Shown: positions 8,408-17,162, counted from the stretch's first letter. The stretch is DNA of 53,686 nucleotides from Deltaproteobacteria bacterium (GCA_019309565.1 JAFDFZ010000031.1:1-53686); one strand, 5' to 3'. The notes: a model not told the origin generated them from the sequence alone. A program made the numbers and translations.

Positions 8408-8815
8408 ATGTCCTATTTTCGCGTAAATGAAAATTGCAATGGATGTCTGGCGTGCGTTGAAAACTGCCCGGCATCCGCTTTGTGTTTCGAAGATACCGAA
8501 GAAAAAAGAACCCTGCGCCACAACATGACCCTCTGTGCCCGATGCGGGCAGTGCTGGCGGATCTGCCCCCAGAAAGCCATAGAATTTCAACATCTTCTTT
8601 CAGGGAAATGGGATGATGTGGTTACCATGGATATCGTTCGCTGCAAAATTTGCGATGATATCCTCTATACGGTCAATTTCGGTAAAACTTTGAACAGCAG
8701 GCTGCCGGAGGCGGAAGAAAACCTCTGCAGCAAACATCGAAGATCTCATTGCGCCGGTCTGTGGCTTTCGTTTGCGGCCGGCGGCAAACAATATCCAAAA
8801 AGAAAAAACCAATGA
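8408..8815 (+). CDS. Second ferredoxin-type protein of the AOR operon
   Basis: A 135-residue protein with two typical [4Fe-4S] motifs in its first 60 residues, CNGCLACVENCP and CARCGQCWRICP, followed by an extra pair in RCKICDD and a Cys/His-rich, basic tail. The two clusters suggest low-potential electron transfer. The third pair may bind metal or be structural. The last 4 bases overlap the start of the MetV-like gene (ATGA), which points to translational coupling and a physical partnership. It could link the AOR electron chain to the MetV-like protein; no direct evidence for the partner is visible. Confidence 0.8.
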   Translation: MSYFRVNENCNGCLACVENCPASALCFEDTEEKRTLRHNMTLCARCGQCWRICPQKAIEFQHLLSGKWDDVVTMDIVRCKICDDILYTVNFGKTLNSRLPEAEENLCSKHRRSHCAGLWLSFAAGGKQYPKRKNQ

Positions 8816-9501
8816 TTGTCGGCAATCTGAAACCCATCGAAGAGATCATTGAAAACATATCAGGATTTGAACACATATTGATCCTTGGTTGTGGAAGCTG
8901 TGTGACGGTGTGCCTGTCTGGAGGAGATCGTGAAGCGAAGCGGCTGGCAAAAAGACTTTCCCATATCCGTTATTTCAACCAATCCCCCCCCAGGTTTGAT
9001 GTTAAAACCATCCAGCGCCAATGCGAAAAGGATCTTATTGAAACCTATCTTGAAATTCCACCCGGAACAGAAGCCATCCTTTCGCTTGCATGCGGCGCAG
9101 GGGTTCAGACGGTTGCAGATGCCTTCGATGCCATGCCCGTTATTCCGGCACTTAATACCACCTTTCTGGGTGCTGTCGACGCGCCGGGAATCTGGGTTGA
9201 AAAGTGTAAAGGATGTGGTGATTGCATACTGACTCGAACCGGCGGTATCTGTCCGGTGAGCCGGTGCGCCAAGCGGTTGTTCAACGGTCCCTGCGGGGGA
9301 TCACGAAACGGGCACTGTGAGGTGGATGCGGATATACCCTGTGCCTGGGCGCTAATTTACCATAGGCTTAAGAAGCAAAACAACCTTCATTTTCTAACGG
9401 ATATCTGCCCTCCTCGAGACTGGCGCACCGGGGGTTCCGGCGCTCCCAGGACAAGAAAGCGAACCGGAATCGGACATAGCCCTGAAGACTTCAGCCCTTG
9501 A
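8812..9501 (+). CDS. MetV-like protein (methylenetetrahydrofolate reductase C-terminal domain family)
   Basis: A 229-residue cytoplasmic protein. The second half carries the MTHFR_C signature: VEKCKGCGDC, then GICPVSRCAKRLFNGPCGGS, GHCEV and CAWALIYHRL. MetV is the small iron-sulfur or zinc partner of anaerobic MetF in the Wood-Ljungdahl pathway. Here no metF follows and the gene closes an AOR operon, so it probably serves as an electron-transfer or interaction module rather than in folate chemistry; this is inference. The start at 8812 overlaps the previous stop by 4 bp; the frame is open upstream, but those codons lie inside the ferredoxin gene. The C-terminal 35 residues are basic and low-complexity. 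Confidence 0.85.
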   Translation: MIVGNLKPIEEIIENISGFEHILILGCGSCVTVCLSGGDREAKRLAKRLSHIRYFNQSPPRFDVKTIQRQCEKDLIETYLEIPPGTEAILSLACGAGVQTVADAFDAMPVIPALNTTFLGAVDAPGIWVEKCKGCGDCILTRTGGICPVSRCAKRLFNGPCGGSRNGHCEVDADIPCAWALIYHRLKKQNNLHFLTDICPPRDWRTGGSGAPRTRKRTGIGHSPEDFSP

Positions 9502-9545
9502 GGTGTCGTTGCGTTAGATTCTCCTGCAAAAGTTTGAGGCTTGAA

Positions 9546-10736
9546 CTATCCAATCTTCAGCACCAGCGCCGCTGCGGTATCGCCTGCAGCACACCCCCCC
9601 CAGAGCAGGTATCCTCCACCGGCCATGACCGTCTCTTCAATCCCCTCGATAATACAACGCCCCGCGGTTGGGGCCTGGGGATGCCCGAAAATCAGCGAAG
9701 ATCCGTAGTTATTGATCCTGTTCTCATCGATTCCAAGCTGCTGCGCCAGGTAGAGATCGTTTACCGCAAAGGGATTATGGGTTTTGATGACAGCCACATC
9801 CTTTATGCCGATCCCTGCCCTGTCCATAGCCATTTCAACTGCCGGCACAACGGCCTTTGCCATAAACCCCTTCTTTGTTCTCGCATATCCATAAGAGACG
9901 ATCTGAATCTCCACCTGCCCGTCTGCACTTAATTCTTTCGCCTTTTCACGGCTGGTCACCATCACCGCACAATTGCCATCCGCGGGATGGGTCTGGGAGC
10001 CGAAGGTATGAACCCCATCGGGCAGCACCGGAGACAACCCTGCCAGTCCTTCGGCCGAGCACTCGACGATGCCTTCATCGGCTTCCATCAGCAAGGTTTT
10101 CTTCTTGGACACCTTCACCTCGGCAGGAAACATGTAACGCTTCTGAAACGCCCTGTCATTATCAAGAGCGTCCCGGTATTGTTCATACCTCCTCAGTGTA
10201 AGCGCATCACACTGCTTGCGGGTAAAACCCTCTTCTCTTGCCACATTCTCCGCTGTCTGAATCATCGCCCCTTTTGCCCACGGGTCCCTGTTGAAGTTAT
10301 CCATCAACCAATTCTCTGAAATCACCTCTCCCCCGGGACCCAGAGGATTAGGCCACACAGTGTGCGGGCCGTTGGAGCACCGGTCTGTCATAAGGCAATA
10401 AGCGTTCTTAAAAAACCCTGTTTCTATTCCCACACCTGCCTGGAAGATACAGGTCGCCGATGTGGTGCAGGCCTGGCTGACGATGGTTCCGGGGGTTGAT
10501 TCCGCGCCCAGCAGGGCAGCAGCCCAGGGACTTCCGTAAAACCACTGAGGTTGACCGATGGTGATGCCCAGGAAAAGATAATCTATCATTGCCGGATCCC
10601 AGTTTTTTTCCGAAAACCATCGCCTGGAAGTACCGGCTGCCAGAATGATGGAGTGCTCGTTGGCCATGGTGCCCTGCCATCTGGCAAACGGCGTGCTGTA
10701 GTATCCCCTGTACGGAATGAATGCTTTGGTTAACAT
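9546..10736 (-). CDS. Thiolase-family acetyl-CoA acyltransferase-like protein
   Basis: A 396-residue protein of thiolase fold. The nucleophilic cysteine is Cys90 in SQACTTSATC. The GHPQAPTAGR block corresponds to the usual GHPxGxxG, and a THNPFAVND block supplies the usual His/Asn pair. The C-terminal catalytic block reads WGGCAAGD rather than the common CxGxGxG, so it belongs to a divergent branch, possibly cleaving or condensing an unusual acyl-CoA. It is the last gene of the minus-strand acyl-CoA operon, 210 nt after the ligase, and a 10-bp hairpin lies in that gap. It converges with the MetV-like gene with 44 nt between them. Confidence 0.85.
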   Translation of the reverse strand: MLTKAFIPYRGYYSTPFARWQGTMANEHSIILAAGTSRRWFSEKNWDPAMIDYLFLGITIGQPQWFYGSPWAAALLGAESTPGTIVSQACTTSATCIFQAGVGIETGFFKNAYCLMTDRCSNGPHTVWPNPLGPGGEVISENWLMDNFNRDPWAKGAMIQTAENVAREEGFTRKQCDALTLRRYEQYRDALDNDRAFQKRYMFPAEVKVSKKKTLLMEADEGIVECSAEGLAGLSPVLPDGVHTFGSQTHPADGNCAVMVTSREKAKELSADGQVEIQIVSYGYARTKKGFMAKAVVPAVEMAMDRAGIGIKDVAVIKTHNPFAVNDLYLAQQLGIDENRINNYGSSLIFGHPQAPTAGRCIIEGIEETVMAGGGYLLWGGCAAGDTAAALVLKIG

Positions 10737-10842
10737 GATATTCTCCTTATGCTATCGAAGTTTCGCCTCAAACCGACAGGTGACTGCTTGCATTAACTCA
10801 CGGCTTGGGCAAAACGCGGCTGGTGCCGGATACTGGGTACTT

Positions 10843-10877
10843 GATACTGGATATATAAAAATCGAGCATCCAGTATC
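10843..10877. other. Perfect 10-bp inverted repeat between ligase and thiolase genes
   Basis: GATACTGGAT (10843-10852) and ATCCAGTATC (10868-10877) form a 10-bp stem with a 15-nt loop. There is no downstream T-run on either strand, so it is more likely an RNA processing or stability hairpin than a terminator. A partial extra copy of the left arm (GATACTGGGTAC) sits just upstream. Confidence 0.6.
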
Positions 10878-10946
10878 TGTTTGTTTTGTGTACCACAATA
10901 TATTGAAACTTGACACATTTGTTAAGTCTTTGGTCTAATAAAATGG

Positions 10947-12527
10947 CTAGTGATCCGACCACCTGCCGTACCGTTCCCGCAGCTTGCGGTGAAGTATCTT
11001 TCCTGTGGCGGTTCGAGGCATCTCATGGTCCTTTATGAAGTCAATGAACTTGGGTCGCTTGTAACCGGCAAGCTTTCCTTTGGTAAAGGCCAGGATATCC
11101 TCCTTCAATTTTTCGTTTGCCTCATACTGCTCATGCAACACCACGATTGCCTTTACCGCCTCCCCCCATTTTTCATCCTCAACACCGATAACCGCAATAT
11201 CCTTAACAGCCGGATGGGCCCCCACAACGCTTTCCACTTCCGAGGGATAGACATTTTCTCCTCCGGTTATAATCATGTTGGCCTTACGGTCAACCAGTAC
11301 GTAATAGCCATCCTCATCCCTTCGTCCCATATCGCCGGCGGTTGACCACTCCCCTTCGAAAGCGGCTTTGGTCCTTTCCGGATCCTTTAGATATTCCTTG
11401 AAGATCATGGGAGTTCGATAAAATATCTCCCCTACTTCTCCGTCCGGTACCTCCTGGCGGTTTTCATTCAGGATTTTGATCCGATCGGTTCCGAAGATCT
11501 CCCGCCCGATGGACCCCAGTTTCTTGAACTGGTCTTCGGGTCTTAAAAGGGTGATCAATCCTCCTTCGCTGGTTCCATAAGCTTCCCATAGCTCAGCGTT
11601 TTTAAAATACTCCATGATGGCGAGTTTCAAATCCTTCCTGGCCGGAGCGGACGAGATCAAAAGCTGGCGGATGGATGACACGTCGTATTTGTTTTTCACC
11701 TCCTCTGGAAGCGCTAAAATCATGATATAGTGAGTGGGAACCAGAGAAGTGAAAGTTATTTTATATTTTTCAATGGTGCGCAAAAGATCTTCCGGCTCAA
11801 AGCTCACCATGTTGTAAACGAATACCGGCGCACCCACCAGTGTATAGGGAAAAGAATAGAAAATGGAATTCACATGGCACATGGGCATCACCAGCATGAC
11901 CTTGTCGGTGGGCCTCACACCCTGGTTAAGAGCGGTGAGAACATATTTGGCATGATTGCTTTCGTGGCTGCGGACAACCCCCTTCGGCCGGCCTGTAGTG
12001 CCTGATGTATACATAATGGTCCACGTATCATCTCCATCCACCATCACATCCGGCTCTAACGGTGAGCTCTGATTCAACCATTGTTCATATCCGATATAAC
12101 CATCGGGTACAGGGCCGTCACCCAGATAAACATAAGCATCGGAAGGAACACACAGCCGATCTTTGATGGAATCGATAAGTTCAACGAAAGGGGCCTCCAC
12201 AATGAATGCCCTGCATTCGGAATGATTCACGATGTATTCTATCTCAGATCCCGTCAGTCTAAACATGACGGGAACAACAATCTGTCCGGCCTTTGCACAG
12301 CCGGCATAGACGTCCATCCACTCACCCCGGTTATAGGCGATAATGGCAAAGGGTTGCTGGTAGCCGACGCCAAGATCATGCAGGGCGTTTCCAAGCCGGC
12401 ATGCCCTCTTATTCCATTGTCCAAAGGTATACGCTTTAAACTTATCCTGCCATCCAAGCCTTTCAGGATAGTGCAGTGCGTTCATCTTTAAAACTGTTCC
12501 CACATGCATCCATTTGCTAGATGTCAT
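10947..12527 (-). CDS. Acyl-CoA synthetase (AMP-forming, class I adenylate-forming)
   Basis: A 526-residue enzyme that activates a carboxylic acid to its CoA thioester with ATP. The P-loop motif YTSGTTGRPKG is near residue 173, AYGTSEGG follows as the A5 motif, GDMGRRDEDGYYVLVDR is the A7/A8 hinge, and the A10 lysine is in PRTATGKILHRKLRE. The start at 12527 is supported by AGGAGGT 8 nt upstream; the frame is open further upstream, but that part overlaps the neighbouring gene. It follows the dehydratase activator by 37 nt. In this operon it probably supplies the acyl-CoA handled by the dehydratase and thiolase. The substrate cannot be deduced. Confidence 0.92.
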   Translation of the reverse strand: MTSSKWMHVGTVLKMNALHYPERLGWQDKFKAYTFGQWNKRACRLGNALHDLGVGYQQPFAIIAYNRGEWMDVYAGCAKAGQIVVPVMFRLTGSEIEYIVNHSECRAFIVEAPFVELIDSIKDRLCVPSDAYVYLGDGPVPDGYIGYEQWLNQSSPLEPDVMVDGDDTWTIMYTSGTTGRPKGVVRSHESNHAKYVLTALNQGVRPTDKVMLVMPMCHVNSIFYSFPYTLVGAPVFVYNMVSFEPEDLLRTIEKYKITFTSLVPTHYIMILALPEEVKNKYDVSSIRQLLISSAPARKDLKLAIMEYFKNAELWEAYGTSEGGLITLLRPEDQFKKLGSIGREIFGTDRIKILNENRQEVPDGEVGEIFYRTPMIFKEYLKDPERTKAAFEGEWSTAGDMGRRDEDGYYVLVDRKANMIITGGENVYPSEVESVVGAHPAVKDIAVIGVEDEKWGEAVKAIVVLHEQYEANEKLKEDILAFTKGKLAGYKRPKFIDFIKDHEMPRTATGKILHRKLRERYGRWSDH

Positions 12528-12564
12528 TTGAAAGGACCTCCTAACCTGGACCGAAGCCGTGGCC

Positions 12565-13356
12565 TCATCGCCATCCTCCCATTTGATCCATTGCATACAG
12601 GGCAGCTCCGATCGCCCCCGATAATTGGGGCAGGTCCGGAACAAAGACCCTGCGGCCGAGTCTCTCTTCGATCATTGTAACCAGATACGGATTATAAGCC
12701 ACTACCCCTCCGCTCATGACAACCGATTCGGTGAATGAATCCATTTCCATCACACGCTTGATCACGGAAGAGAAGAGCCCCTTGACTATATCGGGCACCC
12801 TCTCGCCCTGTCGTATTTTTTCTAAAACTTCTGTGGCGGTAAATACCGTGCAATAAGACCCCAGCTCCACCATACTCTGTGATTTACGTGCAAGTGCATC
12901 CATCTCTTCAAGGGCGATGTCAAGCCGCACGGACATCTCTTCCAAAAAGGCACCTGTACCTGCAGCACATTTGCGGTTCATTTTGAAGTCGATGCGTCGG
13001 CCGTCTTTGTCCAATTTGATGATCTTGTTGTCCTGTCCACCGATATCGATGATGGTGATGGCCTGAGGGAAATAAAGGTAACAGCCCTTGGCATGGCAGC
13101 TTATTTCAGTTCGGGTATCGTCTGCAAAGCTGACATTTTTCCTGCCATATCCCGTAGAGATACTCTTGACGATGTTTGAACGGTTCGCCCCGGCCATTTT
13201 CAGGGCAGACGCCAGGCACGCATCGGCTGTTGAGGCAAAATCGGTTCCTGACTTCTTTACCGCATGGCCGATAACCATCCGCTGGACGTTAAGAACCGCA
13301 ACCTTGGTTCTCGATGCCCCCACATCGACTCCAACGTATAAGGGGGACGGCTTCAT
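12565..13356 (-). CDS. BadF/HgdC-type ATPase, activator of 2-hydroxyacyl-CoA dehydratase
   Basis: A 263-residue ASKHA-fold ATPase. The phosphate loop GVDVGASRTK is at residues 9-18, and the DIGGQDNK block is near 104. Cys130 (KCAAGTG) and Cys169 (SYCTVF) are the two ligands each monomer gives to the [4Fe-4S] cluster shared by the homodimer. Such activators couple ATP hydrolysis to one-electron reduction of the partner dehydratase or benzoyl-CoA reductase. Its start overlaps the end of the dehydratase gene by 4 bp, so the two are translationally coupled. The length is typical of HgdC rather than of the longer BcrA/BcrD subunits. Confidence 0.92.
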   Translation of the reverse strand: MKPSPLYVGVDVGASRTKVAVLNVQRMVIGHAVKKSGTDFASTADACLASALKMAGANRSNIVKSISTGYGRKNVSFADDTRTEISCHAKGCYLYFPQAITIIDIGGQDNKIIKLDKDGRRIDFKMNRKCAAGTGAFLEEMSVRLDIALEEMDALARKSQSMVELGSYCTVFTATEVLEKIRQGERVPDIVKGLFSSVIKRVMEMDSFTESVVMSGGVVAYNPYLVTMIEERLGRRVFVPDLPQLSGAIGAALYAMDQMGGWR

Positions 13357-14591
13357 TCTTCCATCTGCTCGATAAAAGCTTCAATATTGGTTTTAGTCTG
13401 CTCTTCGGAATAACACCTCAAATCATTTAAATCGCCGTGAATGGTCAGTATCGGAATATCAAGCTTTCTTCTCAGCCGCTCCGGCATACCATACCGGCTG
13501 TTGGTGTTATACGGACATGTTTTTGCATCATGAAACAGTATGCCGTCGAATCGATATAAGTCCCGGCTGGCCTCAATGTACCGCTCTTTATAGGCCTCGT
13601 CCCTTACGATAAACAATTCGGTATACGCTGAAGCCATGCTCTCAAAAGGGTTATCGGCATCGAGCTGTTCGAATATCCAGCTGTTACAGTAAGTAGATGC
13701 AACCACACAGGTCTTAAGCTGCGCAAACAGCTCTGAAAGCGACCTTAACTTACCCCAAATCGGCATGCCTTCCCAGTATATCCGGTGCTTCTCGCCTTCG
13801 ATCGCCGCCGCATTGTTTTCAATGCGCCTCTTTAACTCTGCTACAAGACACTCGTAGTAATCGTTGCATGCTGCCGTACCCCGGGCCACCACGGCAGGCG
13901 CCATGTGAACCGTAGCATCAAAAAACGTCCACGGGCTGGGAATGGCAGCCGCAGTCTCCAGGCACTCGCGCCACAGTTGAGATGTTCGCTTGGATAATCC
14001 TACTGCTGCCTTGAAGCGATCCAAATCGAATGCCTCTCCGGAGATGGCCTCCAGGGGCGGAACCAGCTCTTCGATCTGCCGGGCGATATCCTTTATCTGG
14101 TAATGTTTGATGTCCCCAATACCCCTGTGGGTATGCACACCGATAGCCGGCACTTTAAGCCGCCTTGAATACCATAAAAACCAGTCTTTCACGTCTCTGC
14201 ACTGATTGGTGTTGTATACCAGCACATCTGGCTTGGGAACGCAGCCAATTCCATAGCCTTTTTGCAGCGGGGTCTTATTTTGAAGGAATGCGCCGATATC
14301 ACTGGTGAGGTAGGAGCAAATATCCGGAGAGTATCCCTCGGCATTGGCGTAGGGAATCATCTCGGTGGCCATGCGAGAGGCCCCCAGCATGGCACCGTGG
14401 TTTTCAGGGAAATATACGAGAAATCCCATGCCTCTTAGAAGCTCAGCAGGCCCGACACTGGTACACCAGGCAATCTTTTTGGCCCCGGTCTTCGAGGCAT
14501 CATCCATTTCATGGAAGTATTCCGCCATAAACGCCTTCAGTACCGAAGTGGCATTAAGCTTGTTTCTTGATGACACCGGCTGGCTGCTCAC
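13353..14591 (-). CDS. 2-hydroxyacyl-CoA dehydratase subunit (HgdB/BcrC family)
   Basis: A 412-residue protein of the D-component family. Cys43 (AWCTSVGPAELLRGMG), a cysteine in NQCRDVKDWF and one in TCPYNTNSRYGMPERLR are placed like the cluster ligands of HgdB, BcrC and related subunits. These enzymes dehydrate 2-hydroxyacyl-CoA through a ketyl radical, or reduce aromatic CoA esters. Family enzymes normally need two different subunits, yet only one gene is present, next to a single activator. It could act as a homodimer or have its partner elsewhere. It starts 5 nt after the ketopantoate-reductase-like gene, within one minus-strand operon. Confidence 0.88.
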   Translation of the reverse strand: MSSQPVSSRNKLNATSVLKAFMAEYFHEMDDASKTGAKKIAWCTSVGPAELLRGMGFLVYFPENHGAMLGASRMATEMIPYANAEGYSPDICSYLTSDIGAFLQNKTPLQKGYGIGCVPKPDVLVYNTNQCRDVKDWFLWYSRRLKVPAIGVHTHRGIGDIKHYQIKDIARQIEELVPPLEAISGEAFDLDRFKAAVGLSKRTSQLWRECLETAAAIPSPWTFFDATVHMAPAVVARGTAACNDYYECLVAELKRRIENNAAAIEGEKHRIYWEGMPIWGKLRSLSELFAQLKTCVVASTYCNSWIFEQLDADNPFESMASAYTELFIVRDEAYKERYIEASRDLYRFDGILFHDAKTCPYNTNSRYGMPERLRRKLDIPILTIHGDLNDLRCYSEEQTKTNIEAFIEQMEE

Positions 14592-14596
14592 TTTAA

Positions 14597-15541
14597 TTAC
14601 CTTTGCTCCAGCGCCTTTACCAGAACCCAGAGTGCTCTGTTGTATGGTGTTTCAATTCCCGCCTGAACCCCGTATTCTACAAACTTACCGTTGATGTAGT
14701 CGATTTCGGTTCTACGCCCGTTTTCGATGTCCACCAGCATGGAAGGTTTGTGATGTCCCGCCTTTTTCATGTATTCCATGCCCATTGGGTAAAAACTTCC
14801 TCCCAGAGAAATTTCATTGGCACGGGCGATTTTTACGCATTCCTTGACCAGAGAATCAATCAGTTGAAAAACAATGGGATCATTGATTGCCTGGGCCATG
14901 GTCATCCCGGTAACCGCGCAAACCGGATTCATGCATGCGTTTAATACGGCTTTTCGCCATACCATCGATACGATATCATCGGTATGCCGGGTTTCAAGGC
15001 CGCTTGCACTGAGTGATTTCGAGATGCCGATGGCAGCGGATCTCGATTCCGAATCAAGTTCCTGAATAAAGTGAGGCGGATGGTGAAACGGCATATGAAC
15101 ATGACATGGCTGCTTCAGCCCGCAACCATAATTAACCACGGCCCGCAACACAGCCTTTTTCCCCAGGACCTTTGCAATTTCCAGTTCGGTATCAATCCCA
15201 TTCTGCCAGCTTACAACATACATGCCATCCCGGTAAAACCCCTCGATGGCCGAAGCCAGAAGCGGAAGCGCATGGGCCTTGACCGCAAGGAAAATTACGT
15301 CCAAAGGATGATCAGCCAGCTCATCAATGCTATTACATGTCCTGGACACAGGCTGTTGGAAGTTTTCCGCGCCCTCGATGGTAATCCCAGGATCTGATGC
15401 AGGCCCAACCAAATCGGCCATCACATCACAAAGGGTAACATCAAAGCCTCCCCTGGACAGAAATGCAGCGACGATGCATCCAACAGGCCCGGCACCAACC
15501 ACTGCGAAGGATTGAGGTCGAAAATCCGATGTTTCCTCCAT
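14597..15541 (-). CDS. Ketopantoate reductase-family oxidoreductase
   Basis: A 314-residue protein with a Rossmann motif VGAGPVGCIVAAFLSRGG near the N-terminus and a helical C-terminal domain with the family pattern MVWRKAVLNACMNPVCAVTG. This matches the 2-dehydropantoate 2-reductase (PanE/ApbA) superfamily, NAD(P)H enzymes that reduce 2-keto acids to 2-hydroxy acids. It is the first gene of an operon for 2-hydroxyacyl-CoA dehydration, so it may make the 2-hydroxy acid that the ligase and dehydratase then process, rather than pantoate; this is inference from position. Upstream lies a repeat-containing, gene-free stretch that should hold the promoter. Confidence 0.85.
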   Translation of the reverse strand: MEETSDFRPQSFAVVGAGPVGCIVAAFLSRGGFDVTLCDVMADLVGPASDPGITIEGAENFQQPVSRTCNSIDELADHPLDVIFLAVKAHALPLLASAIEGFYRDGMYVVSWQNGIDTELEIAKVLGKKAVLRAVVNYGCGLKQPCHVHMPFHHPPHFIQELDSESRSAAIGISKSLSASGLETRHTDDIVSMVWRKAVLNACMNPVCAVTGMTMAQAINDPIVFQLIDSLVKECVKIARANEISLGGSFYPMGMEYMKKAGHHKPSMLVDIENGRRTEIDYINGKFVEYGVQAGIETPYNRALWVLVKALEQR

Positions 15542-15883
15542 GTTAATACCTCATCTTTTCCCGGCCCATTGAAGGGCTGACAAAACAATCCTTCGAAAAC
15601 AACCAATCAGACAGAAATTGTTGAAAAACTACGAAGTTGTATAAATCATATCTGTACACATGAGCTATCAGTACCCGATAATTACGCCTTTTGAGTGGTT
15701 TTGCAACAACAGAGTGAACATGAAAAGTATCTGAATAATTCGATGCAATAACCGCATTTTGAAGTGTGTAGTACTCACGAAAAAGTGCAGCCATCATCGA
15801 GCAGGCCATCGGGTTGCATGAGGTGCGGTTGCTCAGCTTCCGCGATCTTAAAAAGTTTTTTAAGAAAAACTCCAGCCCGCCAA
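15542..15883. other. Gene-free spacer with degenerate repeat segments
   Basis: The 342-bp spacer has no credible gene. It holds a segment at 15687-15710 (CTTTTGAGTGGTTTTGCAAC in its core) shared with spacers at 45131-45154 and 22208-22231. A roughly complementary TTGTTGAAAAACTAC lies near 15622, which makes it look like a small degenerate inverted-repeat element. A further segment around 15747-15765 (ACCGCATTTTGAAG) recurs with changes at about 25289-25307. Confidence 0.5.
15687..15710 (+). repeat. Dispersed intergenic repeat segment, copy 1
   Basis: 24 bp sharing the consensus CTTTTGAGTNGTTTTNCAAC with 22208-22231 and 45131-45154. It occurs only in spacers and looks like one end of a degenerate palindromic element. 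Confidence 0.55.
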
Positions 15884-16330
15884 CTAATTGTTGTTTGTTT
15901 CGAGGATACCAAAGTCTTTTGAGTCAAGCAGCTTCATGCCGTTTTCCTGTAAGACTTTAATGGCCTTGTCATTGTCACTGAAACGGAATATCATGATCGC
16001 GCTTCCCGGCTGGAAGCCCACGAAAGCGTATGTGTAGGTGACCTGAATATTTGCGTCTATAAGTGGTTTCAGCATCCTGGCAAGACTTCCGGGTTTATCC
16101 TCGATTTCAACCGCAACCACTTCATCGACCTTGGCCGGCATCTGCATTTTCATCAGGATTCGTCTGGTTTTAGCAAGATCTGATACCAGCAGACGCAACT
16201 GACCAAAAGCACCTGTATCCACCAGGCTTGCCGCTCGCAGATTGATCCCGGCTTCACCCAACGCATTGGTTACCTCGTAGAGCCGGCCGGGAGAATTCTC
16301 AATGGCGATTGTAATCTGTTTTAACTTCAT
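15884..16330 (-). CDS. Tandem ACT-domain regulatory protein
   Basis: A 148-residue protein made of two ACT domains. The first begins KQITIAIENSPGRLYEVTNAL and the second begins near residue 73 with VEIEDKPGSLARMLKPL. ACT domains bind amino acids or similar ligands; stand-alone double-ACT proteins of this kind are often found near phenylacetate-CoA ligase or aromatic catabolic genes in anaerobes. It may sense an amino acid or its degradation product; the ligand is unknown. ATG 16330 is chosen because GGAGG lies 6 nt upstream; the frame stays open to 16384. Confidence 0.85.
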   Translation of the reverse strand: MKLKQITIAIENSPGRLYEVTNALGEAGINLRAASLVDTGAFGQLRLLVSDLAKTRRILMKMQMPAKVDEVVAVEIEDKPGSLARMLKPLIDANIQVTYTYAFVGFQPGSAIMIFRFSDNDKAIKVLQENGMKLLDSKDFGILETNNN

Positions 16331-16742
16331 AGGAAGCCTCCACGTTCTGCCTATCGCTGAGCCGCAAACGACCGAAGAGTCCATCGGGGCCCATCTTCAA
16401 ATCCACAAGATACGGTCTGCAGCAGAACACTAACTACATTTTAATTACAATGTAACTATAAAAGAGGAAAAGCCGCCCTGTCAAGCAAATTATTGTAACC
16501 ATGTGTTGTTTCAAGCGGTTTTTAAAATTAATTTTAACTATTTGGCGGGAATCTTGTCAAGCCGGTCAGCCGAAGGCGAGCGGAGAGAATCTCAGAAAAA
16601 ACCCAAAAGATAATGATGTGTTAAAGCGGTTATCTTTTTAAGCTTTTCAATGAGCTTGCCGCTGTATTTTAAATATTCGGGATTAAATCATGAAAGCAGG
16701 CCCCGCGGTTTTTTAAAAACGGTGAGAATGAGTGTGTGCATA
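16331..16742. other. Gene-free spacer of 412 bp with an 11-bp palindrome
   Basis: No credible gene was found. TTACAATGTAA at 16447-16457, upstream of the ACT-domain gene, is a symmetric palindrome that could be an operator. It resembles the TTACAA-CCA-TTGTAA site in front of leuA. The rest shows no clear structure. Confidence 0.4.
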
Positions 16743-17123
16743 TCATATGTTCAGCAGGCGCCTGGTAATGCGCTGATGAATCAGTTCTGATTCGTCTCTG
16801 TCCAAAACACCAACATAACCTGAACGGATGGATACTTCTGTTATTCTTGAATCCTTAAGCACAAGCTTCACCTTCAATGGTGTTCCATCCGGCCATTCAG
16901 CATTTATCTTGGTTTTTATACCCACCAAAAATCTTTCTTTTACCTTGATTTTAAGGGACTTGAATACTTCGGCACAGGCGTTGAGGGTTTCTTCAAGGGA
17001 AGCAGGATATACACGCTTCAGTTCCCCTTTCTTATACAGGTAGCCTCCAACAATAATCGTGGTGCATCCCTGCATCGCCATCAGGCCTGCTAACAGGATA
17101 GAAATGAAAAATTTTTTCTGCAT
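16743..17123 (-). CDS. Small lipoprotein, DUF3568-like
   Basis: A 126-residue protein with a lipoprotein signal peptide ending LMAMQGC, so Cys19 should be lipidated and the protein held at the outer or inner membrane. The rest (GGYLYKKGELKRVYPAS, then alternating beta and helix) resembles the DUF3568 family of small lipoproteins common in Desulfobacterota. No function is known for the family. It stands between the ACT-domain gene and the UxaA pair and seems to be transcribed alone or after uxaA (about 40 nt gap). Confidence 0.78.
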   Translation of the reverse strand: MQKKFFISILLAGLMAMQGCTTIIVGGYLYKKGELKRVYPASLEETLNACAEVFKSLKIKVKERFLVGIKTKINAEWPDGTPLKVKLVLKDSRITEVSIRSGYVGVLDRDESELIHQRITRRLLNI

Positions 17124-17162
17124 AACCCTTCCTTGTTCAATTGGCAGATTCTGACACCAATA

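Noticed and set aside
15543..15809. Minus-strand frame of 88 codons upstream of the reductase-like gene
   Set aside because: It runs through the repeat-bearing spacer, has no ribosome binding site and no family.
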